Assembly (NCBI GenBank): GCA_918026815.1
Contig: CAKJVC010000143.1
Coordinates: 310,001-374,000, forward strand
Length of the DNA stretch: 64,000 nucleotides
Reading direction: 5' to 3'
DNA from: Chalara sp. BL73
Taxonomy: Eukaryota > Ascomycota > Leotiomycetes > Helotiales
Each line of letters begins with the position of its first letter. Position 1 is the first letter of the stretch. Positions 1-10,594 of this stretch are shown here, piece by piece. Made by a program: the position numbers and the translations under genes. The notes beneath the pieces were generated by a model. The model worked only from the letters and a program-made list of their open reading frames with translations, did no database searches and was not told where the DNA came from.

Positions 1-1478
1 TTGAAATACTAACGATGTGTTCTGAAGGACGAAGATAAGTGTGTATGCGGCGTCCGAAGTCTTGCTCCTCCTGCACCGTCTGCAGAGTAAGCGGTATTAT
101 GGAGTGTTTTTTATCGCTCATTATGGAGGTGATGATATATCTTTAAGATATTAAAGACTTCGGGAGTGTCTTGAGATAATATATGAGGTGCTTGCGGTTG
201 CCGAGAAGAAGGAAGGCTCCGAAGGGAGGTAGTTAACAAATATATGCACGAAATGACCCAGTGATTGTGTGACTGTTTATTCTGAGTTGCATCAAGCATA
301 GCTCTACTATCTGATTATTGCTTTCTACGCCAATTCTGGAGAATGATTGATTCACAAATATAACGTTGACGCAATAAGGGAACTATATGTTGATTCAAAA
401 TTCTCTACCTGACTGTCCAAAATCTTGTCACGATGGGAGGAAGTAGATCTTTGGACACTCATCACGTCCTTTACTCCATCGCAGCCAGTACCAATGCACT
501 TTTTTGCCATGTATTCTTCCTTTTGATTTATAGCACTTTGTTCTTGATGTTGAGCCTATAGTTTGCTTTGACAATGACAATTGGGCTTTATTCTCGCTTA
601 ATTCAAGGGTTCGCTGGAATCATACATAAGCGGCTTTGATTTTAGCAGTCAGATCTGTATTATAAGGAGCGGGACCTAATAAGCTTAGTTGTCTGTCATA
701 ATATGAAATCGCAATTAAGCGAACATAAGATCATGTAATGTCCCGCTTGAACTAATCGGCGTGCAAGTCAAAGCATCCATTGCCTTCCGGCCATTTGACG
801 ATAACAATGATCATATCTCAGAAATAGGAAGCTTGAGCTCTCGGATAGTGGTAATTGTAATTTTGATAAATTCATCGCTACTCTTAGCCTACGCTTCAAA
901 GTCAGTAACGGAAAGTTCCTCTAGACAGGACCCATGGTCCCAACTACCTATTTCTCCGAAAGTGAAATTTAGTAAATTCATCAGTTTCAATACATATACC
1001 CTTGACATTGTTTCTAGATATTCAATAGCAAATTTCAGCACCAATATTGAGAAAGTTACCATACTGTTCGTGGAGATTATCGTCTACACTTCACGTGATG
1101 GAGGCTATACCAGTGTTCAGCTTCAGGAACTTACTGAAAATATGATGACTCAACTCAGGTCTATTGAAGGTGTGAGTGAAATTAGCTTAGCGCAGCAGTA
1201 AGACCCTGAACACGATATAATGAAGATTGAGATGAAATCCAATCCAACAAGCGATCTTGAAAAGCCATAGCGGATAGATATATCTATTAAATCAAACAGT
1301 CGGCCACTAACAAGGGTGTTGGGTTTAAAATAATACAGTTATCGTTGAAATGGCAAGTCGATTCTTGAACTAATATCAAAAGTAGCATTGACACGACAAT
1401 GCTTTCACTCGCGTCAAATGCTTGTGAAATGAACCGAGATTTCCCGTCCAGCAAGCATTCAAGCCATATTCTCGGATC
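1..1478. other. Intergenic, no supported gene
   Basis: AT-rich sequence downstream of the MFS transporter. One 146-codon frame on the plus strand (761-1201) lacks a recognisable domain and clear splice context, so it is not called. I see no RNA gene or repeat here. Confidence 0.5.
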
Positions 1479-3182
1479 TTATTTCGAATCGGCGCGCACC
1501 ATTGGCCCCTTCGCCTCTGCGATGCTGTCATCGTTCCCCGAGATTGAGTCAGCAAGTGCGGCCTCGATCATCTGAGGGCCCTCAAAGAAGCGTGCGATCT
1601 CCTCAAGGGGGAGACCCTTTGTCTCAGGGAAGAAAAAGAAAACTATAGCACCAAATACTACGTTCCACGAAGCGTTGATAAGGTAGAACTTCCAGCCGAG
1701 GTTTGCCATTGCATATGACATAGCGAATGAGAAGCAGAGGCTATTTAATAATTCTAATGGTTAGTGCTGAGGCTTGTTTCGGGCTAGCGCATGTAGAGAA
1801 CCCACCCAAAGCCGCTATCGAAGAAGCGAAATACCGCAATGCCTGCGGTGCGGAGCTTGTACTGGGAGATTTCAGTGGGATACAGGCTCGTCATTGGCGT
1901 GATGGCGAAAGAGTAGAAGCCCTGGAAGAGGAAGATGGCCGCAATCGTACCATAGATCCCCGGTTCATTTTTGCTAGTGCCATAGGCTAGGCGAATTTAT
2001 CAATATACCGGAGTCACTGAGATTGACATGTGGCAACTCACTCTTAATGAGCCCACCAGTGGTGAAAAGAGTCACGATCATCCCAATGATAGAGATTAGT
2101 GTCTGCATTCTCCTTCCGATAATATCCAACATGAAGCTTCCTACAATAGCAACCACAAAGCACCAACAGTTAAGCCCAACGCTGATCTGCAACTGTGTGT
2201 TCGTGTCAGTGATACCCGCCTGATCCAGTATATCGGTAAGATAAAATGATATAACGAAGTTACCGAGCGTGTTAATCATGCTTCCAAAAGTGACCAAGAT
2301 GAATAGTCTTTTTCGGTTTGCTGGGGTGGAAATAAGTTCTCGCCAGGCATTCCGCGGGAACTGCTCTTCCTCTTTGGTCATGATTGCCTTGATCTCATGC
2401 ATGTTCTCCGCACCCTGATCGACATCTTCCACACCGGAACCCTGCATAATGACCAATACTTCCTGGGCATGAGCATAATGTCCCTTAGAGATCAGCCATC
2501 GTGGCGATTCTGGAACGAAGGGGAGGAGAACCAAAGAGAGGATGCTAGGCACGAATTGGAGAAGAGACGGCAGCCGCCATGCCCAAGTGGACTGGATATT
2601 CTGACTTCCATAGTTCACAATAGACGAGATAAGACTGCCAACATAGAAGCATGAGAAGAATATGCCAAGAATCCGGCCTCTCTGGTTTGGTGGGAGTAGT
2701 TCGCCTAGCAATATTGGAGCGGATATGTTGCTGATCGCCGACCCAAAGCCAACGATGATTCTAGCCACCACGAACATACCGATGTTTTGAGCAGCGGCCT
2801 GAAGAACGACACCTATCAAGGTGACTATACACGCGAGCAGAATTGCTATTCGTCGCCCATAGCGATCCGGGATTGGCTGGACGAGCAATATGCCCAAAAT
2901 ACCACCCATCCAAGACGATGCATTATTCAGGCCGATGGTTGCTGTTGTCAGCGAGAAATATTCAGTATATGATGGTAGGATAAGAAGGCCATTCATGACG
3001 GAGCTATCATAGCCGAGGGTCTGGAGGGAGTCAGTTCTGTTGTCATTTACTTATGCCTAGTCTTAGTGATAGGGTTCACAAACAGCAGAATTAACTACGG
3101 CGACTGCCACTAGAAGAGTGGTGAGAATCCTGAGATTCGAAGGAACCCATTTAGAGACATATTGGCGTTCGAAGCCTGGCAT
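1479..3182 (-). CDS. MFS sugar transporter (hexose/lactose-permease type)
   Basis: Predicted 12-TM sugar:H+ symporter of the fungal sugar-transporter branch of the MFS, expected in the plasma membrane. Four exons are inferred. Exon 1 is 3182-3084. Exon 2 is 3020-2042 and begins with the family-typical TLGYDSSVMNGL. Exon 3 starts at 1986 after a 55-bp GTGAGT intron and carries YGTSKNEPGIYGTIAAIF. The last exon, ending at 1479, starts after an intron with donor GTGGGT and acceptor ATAG. Family signatures seen are DRYGRR in the TM2-3 loop, PESPRWL before the central loop, and PETKGLPLEEI after the last helix. The start was chosen because the exon-1 peptide MPGFERQYVSKW joins in phase. It is divergent from the DUF1479 gene and shares its promoter. 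The substrate cannot be read from the sequence. Confidence 0.9.
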
Positions 3183-3516
3183 TTTGGTTTCCTTTGTGTT
3201 GAATGAATTAGTCGTGCAGACGGAAGAACATGGGAGATCTTACTCATTCAAGAAAACAAGGACATTTTATACACGACCTAAAAAGTCCTGATACTAACAT
3301 ATCTGAGCACGATCTTGGCTTGTTTGTCGTGTCTGTATCTCTGATATGATCTTTAGCGTGGCGGGCGAGCTCGGGTGACTTTGCGCTTCTCCAGATTTGT
3401 GTAATCCGTCCACATTTATTGGTCGGAAGTAAGTAGAAATCCATTTTTGAGCTTTGACGAATCGCGTCAATAGTCCGCAGTTGTTCAGTAATGCCGAAAG
3501 CCAATTGCAAAGTATC

Positions 3517-3536
3517 CCGAGCTCGGCCGGGCTCGG
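3517..3536. promoter_or_regulatory. Tandem CCG-N4-CGG operator-like sites
   Basis: Two abutting 10-mers, CCGAGCTCGG (a perfect palindrome) and CCGGGCTCGG. Both have CCG and CGG half-sites separated by 4 bp, the layout bound by Zn2Cys6 dimers. The binding protein is inferred to be the adjacent regulator; nothing here proves binding. Confidence 0.5.
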
Positions 3537-3629
3537 TTGAGTTGATTGAGGTTGATTATTGCCTTGTTCATACTTTCTCCGTGCGTGCTCATAAGATTTT
3601 AAGCAAAATACAGGGAAATTCGGGGTCGG

Positions 3630-3639
3630 CCGAGTCCGG
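3630..3639. promoter_or_regulatory. Third CCG-N4-CGG site
   Basis: CCGAGTCCGG matches the spacing of the tandem pair about 100 bp away and lies about 200 bp upstream of the DUF1479 start. Confidence 0.45.
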
Positions 3640-3835
3640 AGGGGTATGAATGCCATATTTAGCGGCATAATTCCTAGTCAGATAGAGAATCTGAATGGTG
3701 GGAGGTGCTAGGATAAATGCCCAAAAAACTCAAGAAGTTGTTCACGCTCATTGACTATTATCTCATCCAAAGTTACTGGTGTCTATTTTAACCATTCCAT
3801 CGTCAAATTTCTAATCACCACCTATCTTATTCGAT

Positions 3836-5238
3836 ATGCCAGGAAGAATCAGACAATGGCCGGCTTGGGGCGAGTACGGGCCGGCGTCAGGGAAAGAGAT
3901 TGAAGACCCAGAGTTCCTCCGAGCAAAGAGAGATATTATTGAGAAATATGGAGCAGAGAGTCTGCACCATAGTTGGATCTCAGTATGTAGCGAGTTAGAG
4001 CGAGTGACAGACGACATTGCGAGCCATGGAAGCGCCACTATCCCCATATTGACCGCTGATCACATTATTGAGCAGGGCTTCATGCCCGATGAAATCTCAG
4101 CTATCAAACGGACAGGATGTTGTATAATCCGCGGTGTCATACCAGAAACTGAGGCAAGCCAACTTTACCAAGACCTTAAACAGTACGTCACCGACAACAG
4201 ACCGCACATCAAAGGTTGGCCCAAGGAAAGTCCAGCGATGTTGATGCTTTATGATTCCCCTACCCAGAACGTCATACGTACACATCCAAGACAGCTCCGA
4301 CTACAGCGAATTCTGAACGAGTTCTGGCACGATAAAACCCGGAAAACTTCACCTGATCCCCTCGTTTATTATGATGGTATTCGTGACCGAGTTCCAGGCC
4401 AGCCTTTCTTAGGCCTGGGGCCGCATGTCGATGCGGGAAGTCTGTGTAGATGGGCAGACCCATCGTATAGAGAGGTCTATGACAAAATCTTCTCTGGCAG
4501 CGCCTTGGAGCACGATGCTTGGGACTTGGGAGTTCGAAAAGACGCAGTGCAGGACTTTTTCCAAGGGGAGGCACATTCCAAAGTGTTCCGATCATTCCAA
4601 GGCTGGACTGCTTTAACGCGTACAGCACCAAACAAGGGGACTTTGTTACTGTATCCCAATGTTTCCGCCGTCGTTGCGTATATGCTGCTGCGACCATTCT
4701 TTAAGCCTCCCGCTGATATATCATTGATAATGGATCCGACGACATGGACCCTTGATGAGAGTGGTTACTTCCCCGGCACGTTCAAGCCTCATAGTCAGCG
4801 ACTCAGTCGATCATCGCATCCACATTTGCGCTTAGAGGAGTGCTTGGTGCATATACCAAAGATGCAGGCTGGCGATACCGTTTGGTGGCATTGTGATGTA
4901 AGTACTCTCTTCCAAAAAAGCATCCCCAAGCTAGCATTACTCTGGTTTGTGATCTGTCAAAAGAATCAAAATAATCTGACGTGTCCACTTAGGTTTGCCA
5001 CGCCGTCGATCCGAATCACGAGGGAACGGAGAACGCCTCCGTTGCATACGTAGCCGCGTGCCCAACAACTCAAATCAACACTGAGTACGTCAAAGCACAG
5101 CTACAGGCAATCAGTTCAGGTCAAGCTCCTCCAGATTTTTATCCTGGCTCAGGTAGTGATGAGAGGACGTTTAAAGGATACAAAGGTCATAGAGACCTCA
5201 GCAAGGAAGCGAGGAAAGCGTATGGATATGATCAGTAG
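3836..5238 (+). CDS. DUF1479 family protein (YbiU-like Fe(II)/2-oxoglutarate oxygenase fold)
   Basis: 435-aa protein of the DUF1479 family, which adopts the double-stranded beta-helix fold of Fe(II)/2OG oxygenases; the substrate of the family is unknown. Exon 1 is 3836-4897 and exon 2 is 4993-5238, joined by a 95-bp GTAAGT...TTAG intron in phase 0. The H-x-D metal pair is H197/D199 in GLGPHVDAG. A distal histidine is available in the segment across the splice (WWHCD / VCHAV). The N-terminus (MPGRIRQWPAWGEYG) and the C-terminus (FKGYKGHRDLSKEAR) also have family character. Its stop is 37 bp from the stop of the convergent Zn2Cys6 gene. It diverges from a sugar transporter, so a role in uptake and oxidation of one nutrient is plausible but inferred. 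Confidence 0.9.
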
Positions 5239-5275
5239 ATAGTCTGTATTAGAATAAAATTACAGTACAGTACAT

Positions 5276-7232
5276 TCAGCACACGAGGTCCTTTAGAATT
5301 TCACAGGCTTTATCTGCAATAACGTTCCTTGATCTGGTTCCATCCATGTACGTTATGCATTTCTCAATCTCAGACCGCAAATCTATTGAAGTATCGAGAT
5401 CTCTGTCTTTAGACTCGTCAATGAGAAAGATACAGGCAACGTAAAGGTTTAACGCTACAGCCCTACCAACATATTAGCTTACCACGACCGCAAGCAGCAC
5501 AACTCTTGGGTACAAACCACTGGCTCCTTTTGGCCGCAGGAAGCTCCCAGTTTTGGCTAATCCACAAGATATCCTTTGCTGTCTGCAAGCATACAGACCT
5601 AGCCCAGCCGCATCGCTCTGATTCAACCCTCCATGCCCGTTGGAGCACCCTGTTGATGAGTAGTCTATGGTGAAGAAGTACTAGGGTTACGTCAACCCTT
5701 TGCCATCGAATCCATGGATAGAGTGAGTTCAAGGCATCCTCCTCGTCTACTTCGATCCCTTCAGGGGAAAGATGCTGTGGAAGCGTGTTGATGACCTCGG
5801 CAAGCTGTCCATCAGCAGCACGGACTAGTTCTTCGAGAGGAAGCCGACCATGACGAAGTGCGATCCGGAACCGATTGTAGACTATTGCGGTTCTGGCCAT
5901 GAAAATATGGTACTGTACGGGATGGATTTGGATTTGGACACCTCGAGGACCTGGAACACATCCACCCACATCAACAGAGGGTAAGGGTACATCAAAGTCA
6001 TCTTCATGAATCTGGGACAGGGGATATGGACCTGATAACCTACAAAATTATCAGCAAATGAGACTAGAAAAGAATAATATCGTAATACACAAACCATTGA
6101 CATATAACGATTGTCCACCACAGGCGGCAACGCCCCTCTTTAGATAGTCCGCGAAGCAATGTACCATCTTCAGCCTCATCTCTATTAAGGCCGATTGATG
6201 TGGCAATACTCACAGCACATGCCCACATTGTCGTATTAAGGTTATGATTGCCAAAGTTAAAAAATGACATCCCGAGAATCGCAATTGTTTGAATAGTCTC
6301 AAGTCTAAAGTGACTCATAAAGTCCGCCCTGTGTAAGAACATAATGGCTGCGCCAAACCAATTAAGCTGGAGCTGACGGTGGTCAACTAAACGGAGTCAG
6401 CAAGCATAAAGAAACGGGCAATTTAGATAAGAAACTCACCTGATGGCAGACCAAGTGCAAGAAGCTCATCTGTATCCATGGTCAAAATGGCCGCCTGGCT
6501 TGTGTCAACGAATCTATTTTACGTAGTTTAGAAGGACACTTTACTGTGATGACGCTGAAGTAGATTGCAAGCCAGAACGGATCCAAATCTGCTAACAGAG
6601 TACCAGCATCAATACGATTCATGAAAGTATCATGCTCCTCCTCAAATTTAGGATACTCGAGAGCGTAATGTACCCAGGAATTCCATTCCTTGTCGTACTC
6701 GATAAGACTATTGCTACATTTGCGACTGGGGAGAATAATATCTTCCAGGTTCAACCTGGGGCTACGCTCCGTAGAAGCACTAGATTCAAATAGTAACCGC
6801 TCATACTTGTCGAACTCGTCCAGATTGTGGTGTATTCTGCTTGATGATATTCGAGTGTTCACAGCTAGAAGAGGATGCACTGCATTTTCATCAACAATTC
6901 GTCTGAGTCTAGCATTCTCTTGAGCAATTTCGTCGTATGAACGCTGGCCGCTGGAGTCCCGCGCGATCTTGACTTGGCCCCGAACTATGACAGTCTCCCG
7001 AAAACAAGACTCCGCTTCGCCACGCTTAACGCACCGCGAGCAAGGGATGGCTTTATCACACTTGATCTTTCTGGAGGCGCAGGATTTGCAGCCTGTAGCT
7101 GTCAACAGTTACTCGCAAGCAGATGCATCCGAAAAGGGTAAGTGTCAGGGCGGACAGTCACGCATACATACTTCTCGGAGCGCGCTGTGTTGTTCGCAGA
7201 GATGACCGATCTATAGAGCTGTCTTCCATCAT
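5276..7232 (-). CDS. Zn2Cys6 fungal transcription factor
   Basis: Predicted nuclear regulator of about 565 aa with an N-terminal binuclear zinc cluster and a Fungal_trans-type middle region. Inferred exons are 7232-7172, 7098-6545, 6494-6440, 6386-6095, 6039-about 5483 and about 5454-5276. The cluster GCKSCASRKIKCDKAIPCSR...C has all six cysteines. The start at 7232 (MMEDSSIDRSS) lies in a short first exon, because the next exon opens at the zinc cluster without an ATG. Middle-homology pieces include LTMDTDELLALGLP, CRLWWTIVICQW and HEDDFDVPLP. The last intron is uncertain: 28- or 49-bp versions both keep frame. Convergent with the DUF1479 gene; it probably regulates that gene and the sugar transporter (inference from neighbourhood and CCG-N4-CGG sites). 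Confidence 0.88.
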
Positions 7233-8060
7233 GCTAGAGCGGAGGGAATTCCATACTCTCAAAGAAAGCACGCTAGGTTTTCCCCAAGTTGTAGCTAAGT
7301 CTTTGATATAGTGCTACTTCAAGAGGTTATAGAAAAAGTTAGTTCGCGTCTTGATTAGTACAATACACACGTATCTAAGTGTCACGATTTTTACTTATCA
7401 GTGGAGCTCCATGTCCCCTTCCCCCCAGTTATTTACCATTTGCCGAGCGGTCCAGATGCCATACAACGTGCTGATACTTGCACCCGTGATAAACCCCGCC
7501 CATGGGTTTTCCAACAATGGGGGATGCCAGTCCTTCGTCTTAGCACCCTGGTCGATTCTACAGCAGGTTAGGAGGGATCCCCTATTTCTAGTAGTAACTA
7601 TAAAGTTAATGATCCCGTGAAGCTAGGAGGACCTAGGAGTTCTGCGGTATCGGATAACGATCTACTCGCAAAGTTGGAAACTATAAGTGGGAGTCGATCG
7701 CAATATCCACTCTCTAATATAGCAGAGGGTACTCAGCATTATGATACGGCAGCTCGTGATGGGGGGATCTGGCTTTGACTCACTCTCTGCGATGAATGGC
7801 AGTCTGGAAAGCTTGAATAAGGTTATAGCTCCCGACCAATATTTGCGGGGTCACAGGGCCGGGACATGGTCCAACATGCATTAATTTTGGAGAGCCCTAC
7901 GAACAAGATTACATTTTTTAAAATTCATTACATAAGTTTAACCTCTTATTTACCTTACATGTTTTTTTTTTGGAGATATTTAGTTCGTCAAGTTTTATCT
8001 TTATTTTAATTTTTTGTTCCATGTCGCAGCTGAGGTTATGATTAAATCCGTATGTTGGTG
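7233..8060. other. Intergenic, no supported gene
   Basis: Upstream region of the Zn2Cys6 gene followed by AT-rich DNA. An 89-codon plus-strand frame (7351-7620) has no recognisable features. Confidence 0.5.
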
Positions 8061-8759
8061 CTGTACAATCGGGTTCCAGTTGGGCCAGTCTAGAAAAGTC
8101 TTGGCCCAGTCTAGAAATTTTCTTGGCATTTTGCCAAGGAACGCTCTAGCCTGGCTCAACTCTTTGTGCAACCATTTCAAGCCTGGGTGAACTTAAGCGA
8201 AGGACCAAATGTAGTTAGAATTATGCTTGGCACATGATCAATATAGGATTAGCGCATTTATCCGGTATATGTTTAGCATATGCAGAGCATATTCTAGCAT
8301 TTATTTTACTACTGAAAAAATTATAATAGTAAGTAAAACTAATAACATATGTTTAGCATATGTCTAGTATATGCTTAGTATATACGGTATATGTTTAGCA
8401 TATGCTGAACATATACTAAACATATGCTTCTATTTACAATCAGCTTATTTATATATTTAATTACGAATTTACTTCCAGTAGTTTTTATAGTCGAATTAAT
8501 TAAGCAACGCAAAAGTATAACGTTATATCGTTTTATTTTAAAGTTCAAAAATTATATTACACACGTTGCTATAATAACGCGAAGCATGTTTTCCTGGCGT
8601 GGCTTATTCCATGCTTGGCATATACCGGGGTAAGATTTCTAGCCTGGCTGAGCTCTTAAAGCTACGATTTCTAGACTGGGCCAAGTTTTTTTGCCAAGAA
8701 AATTTCTAGACTGGGCCAAGACTTTTCTAGACTGGCTCAACTGTAACCCCCTGTACAAT
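8061..8759. mobile_element. MITE with about 60-bp TIRs and 9-bp TSD
   Basis: The 9-mer CTGTACAAT flanks the element directly on both sides (8061-8069 and 8751-8759). The 681-bp body (8070-8750) has inverted termini: the left end starts CGGGTTCCAGTTGGGCCAGT and the right end, reversed, GGGGTTACAGTTGAGCCAGT. They match for about 60 bp up to CTTGGCA. The word GGCCCAGTCTAGAAA recurs inside the termini. The interior is AT-rich and holds only a 69-codon frame with no transposase features. Long TIRs with a 9-bp duplication are typical of Mutator-like elements, so a MULE-derived MITE is the best guess. The TIR mismatches suggest an older insertion than the element at 24.4 kb. Confidence 0.82.
8345..8428. 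repeat. Imperfect palindrome of GTATATGTTTAGCATATG-like words
   Basis: An 84-bp stretch inside the MITE reads nearly the same on both strands, centred near 8386 (TATACGGTATA). It is built from variants of CATATGTTTAGCATATG. Related words occur just upstream (8260-8300). It could form a long hairpin. Confidence 0.6.
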
Positions 8760-8960
8760 GACGCCCGCCACTAGGTTGGTGGTCTGGCCTACTGGGTTTA
8801 TATAGCTATAGTATAATGACCAAAAGCTGTTTTTGAAGACCATCTAATAAAAGTCAATTTTAGAAAATAGAATTTTGAAATCGAATTAATGTTTTTTAAG
8901 ATCTCAGGTTCTATTTCTTAAAAAAGAACTCTAAATACCAAAATACAGCACGGTTCTACC

Positions 8961-9035
8961 TGTGAGGCCACAGTTACTCTGGAGTAAGTAGATAGCCCAG
9001 TTTTCCTCAGTCTGTGGTTATATGTGCTCACGGAC
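8961..9035 (+). repeat. Dispersed repeat family, copy A
   Basis: Begins TGTGAGGC and contains GATAGCCCAGTTTTCCTCAG then CTGTGG. Copies B (18686) and C (24307) align along about 75 bp. GGCCACAG near the start and CTGTGGTT near the end can pair. Confidence 0.6.
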
Positions 9036-9560
9036 AATTTATTAACAATAGTCACTTTTGCAATTGTACTTCTGCTCATTGCCGTATCCTTCCCTACTGA
9101 AATATTATAGCCTGCAGGGCAGCATGATTCTTCAGCCACCATGCACCTTATTCCTCAATTGTGTCACACATCTTTTGAAATGATAGGGTGCTCAACTGGG
9201 CTTCCTTTATAGGGCGACAAACCGGAGTCACACAAGTGTCTGATAGGTCATTTGAGATCAGCTTGTAAAGCCAGAGCATGCCATTTGCAATTCACACCCA
9301 CCATGCATTGCATACAATAGCCATGGAAGAATAGGAACCAATAATTAGCAATGAGTCCCCACCCTCTATGTTTTAGCATAAGGCTTCAGTCCAGGCATGA
9401 GAGTGCAATTGCCTTGCTTGAGGATGAGGCTCTGAATCGCCTTTTGGGGCTGGCTAACCAGTTTACCCGTCTCAACAACTGTGGAACCCCCAACTTATTC
9501 ATTAAGCACTCTTCCCAGCCTTCCCAGCCTTCACATCTGACACACCAACTCGCTTTTATT

Positions 9561-10064
9561 ATGGCTCCAAACTCGCCTCCGAATCTGGCAGGACCCCGAA
9601 GAACCAAATCTGGGCGTGTACTGAGTTTCAAAGATCAGTCAAAGTTACAGCCTGAGGAGATGAAAGAGCCTGAGATGTTTAAGCAGCACGTGCCGGCATA
9701 CGATCTGGATTGGCAACCTATCAAGGCATTCCTCGAGAGAAGATTCCCTGCCATGCAAGGCCAGCTTCCTAAAGATGTAACTATACTCTATTTTTCGTTA
9801 TCGAGGGAATATGTTGCAGAAATATTGTGCAGAAACTAACGCTTGAGCAGCTTGCAATTAAAGATGACAAATATCATTTTCGGCTGCCAGAACTATTGAC
9901 AGATGTGAGCAATGCCAACACGAGCGGATGTTCATAGTTATCTTCAACTCGAAGTCTTGGACAGCTAATTACATGTTGTTATATAGGGAGATCGTGCTGA
10001 AATCCTAAAGTTAAAGAAGAGTAAAGCGCCCGCGGCAGTAAAGCGAGAGTTTACACCAGACTAA
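9561..10064 (+). CDS. Small hypothetical protein, three exons
   Basis: Predicted 121-aa basic, hydrophilic protein with no family that I recognise. Exons are 9561-9776, 9833-9904 and 9987-10064, joined by GTAACT...GCAG and GTGAGC...ATAG introns, both phase 0. Residues 1-72 include RRTKSGRVLSFKDQSK and the end is Lys-rich (EILKLKKSKAPAAVKREF). It has no signal peptide or membrane segment. An in-frame ATG 70 codons upstream (9351) is possible, but that stretch is CT-rich and leader-like, so the ATG in ATTATGGCT was chosen. Three frames closing in phase across two introns is the main support. Isolated gene between a MITE region and the CorA-like gene. Confidence 0.6.
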
Positions 10065-10594
10065 TAGTAGGGGCGTGGATTAGCACAATCCGAGCGGAGC
10101 TTCATAAAATTTCCTTGGTGAATATTGTCAGAGAATCCAAAATTGTGCTTTAAGGCTGGCGGCATTACTTGTTTGCATGTTGGCTAGCGATTTGTGGCAG
10201 TGTACATAGATAGGCAGTGCTACAGGATGCGCTTGCAAGGCTCTAAGCAGATGATATATTTCGCCTCCACCACCTTCATTCCAAAACCCTTCACAAGCCA
10301 CACGTAGTTGCCTGGTAATTTCCGGCATATTGCCATCAGTATGGTGCAAGGTTATAGACTTAAATGCCATCCACACCTCCTTGATGAGCCTGTCTCATCT
10401 CATGTGTGAGGCTGACTCTAGAAGCATTCCTTGCCCACCTGATATTCCTGTACGAAAGAGGCTGTCGACTGTCCTTCTCGAAAGCAGTATATAATGTCTC
10501 GCCTTGTATCTTTGTCCACCTGCACTATCAATCCTCTTCCTCCGGGTCGACGTAATCAGGACAGCATCATTTTCAATACTGTTCGGAATAGAAC
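10065..10594. other. Intergenic, promoter of the CorA-like gene
   Basis: 530 bp upstream of the CorA-like gene. A minus-strand 82-codon frame (10128-10376) shows nothing recognisable. The last 100 bp are CT-rich (tcctcttcctccgg), as often seen upstream of fungal starts. Confidence 0.4.

Larger units (their letters stand above)
3183..3835. promoter_or_regulatory. Divergent promoter between MFS transporter and DUF1479 gene
   Basis: A 653-bp region between two start codons pointing away from each other. It contains three exact CCG-N4-CGG sites (3517-3526, 3527-3536, 3630-3639) and a near match, GCGAGCTCGG, at 3365-3374. Everted CGG half-sites are the usual targets of Zn2Cys6 dimers, and a Zn2Cys6 gene lies at 5276-7232. 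Short minus-strand frames here (3244-3668) look non-coding. Confidence 0.6.

Noticed and set aside
761..1201. 146-codon plus-strand frame whose end (DGGYTSVQLQELTENMM, IEGVSEISL) vaguely recalls RND efflux proteins
   Set aside because: Resemblance covers only about 35 residues, there is no rest of such a protein, and no splice context; probably chance.
1987..2008. Apparent 22-bp intron in the MFS transporter
   Set aside because: A 55-bp intron with a perfect GTGAGT donor at 2041 restores a better family match (GLIK / TYGTSKNE).
6494..6544. Apparent 26-31-bp introns in the first Zn2Cys6 gene
   Set aside because: A normal 50-bp intron from GTAAAG to GCCAG keeps frame and gives SVIT / AAILTMDTDELL.
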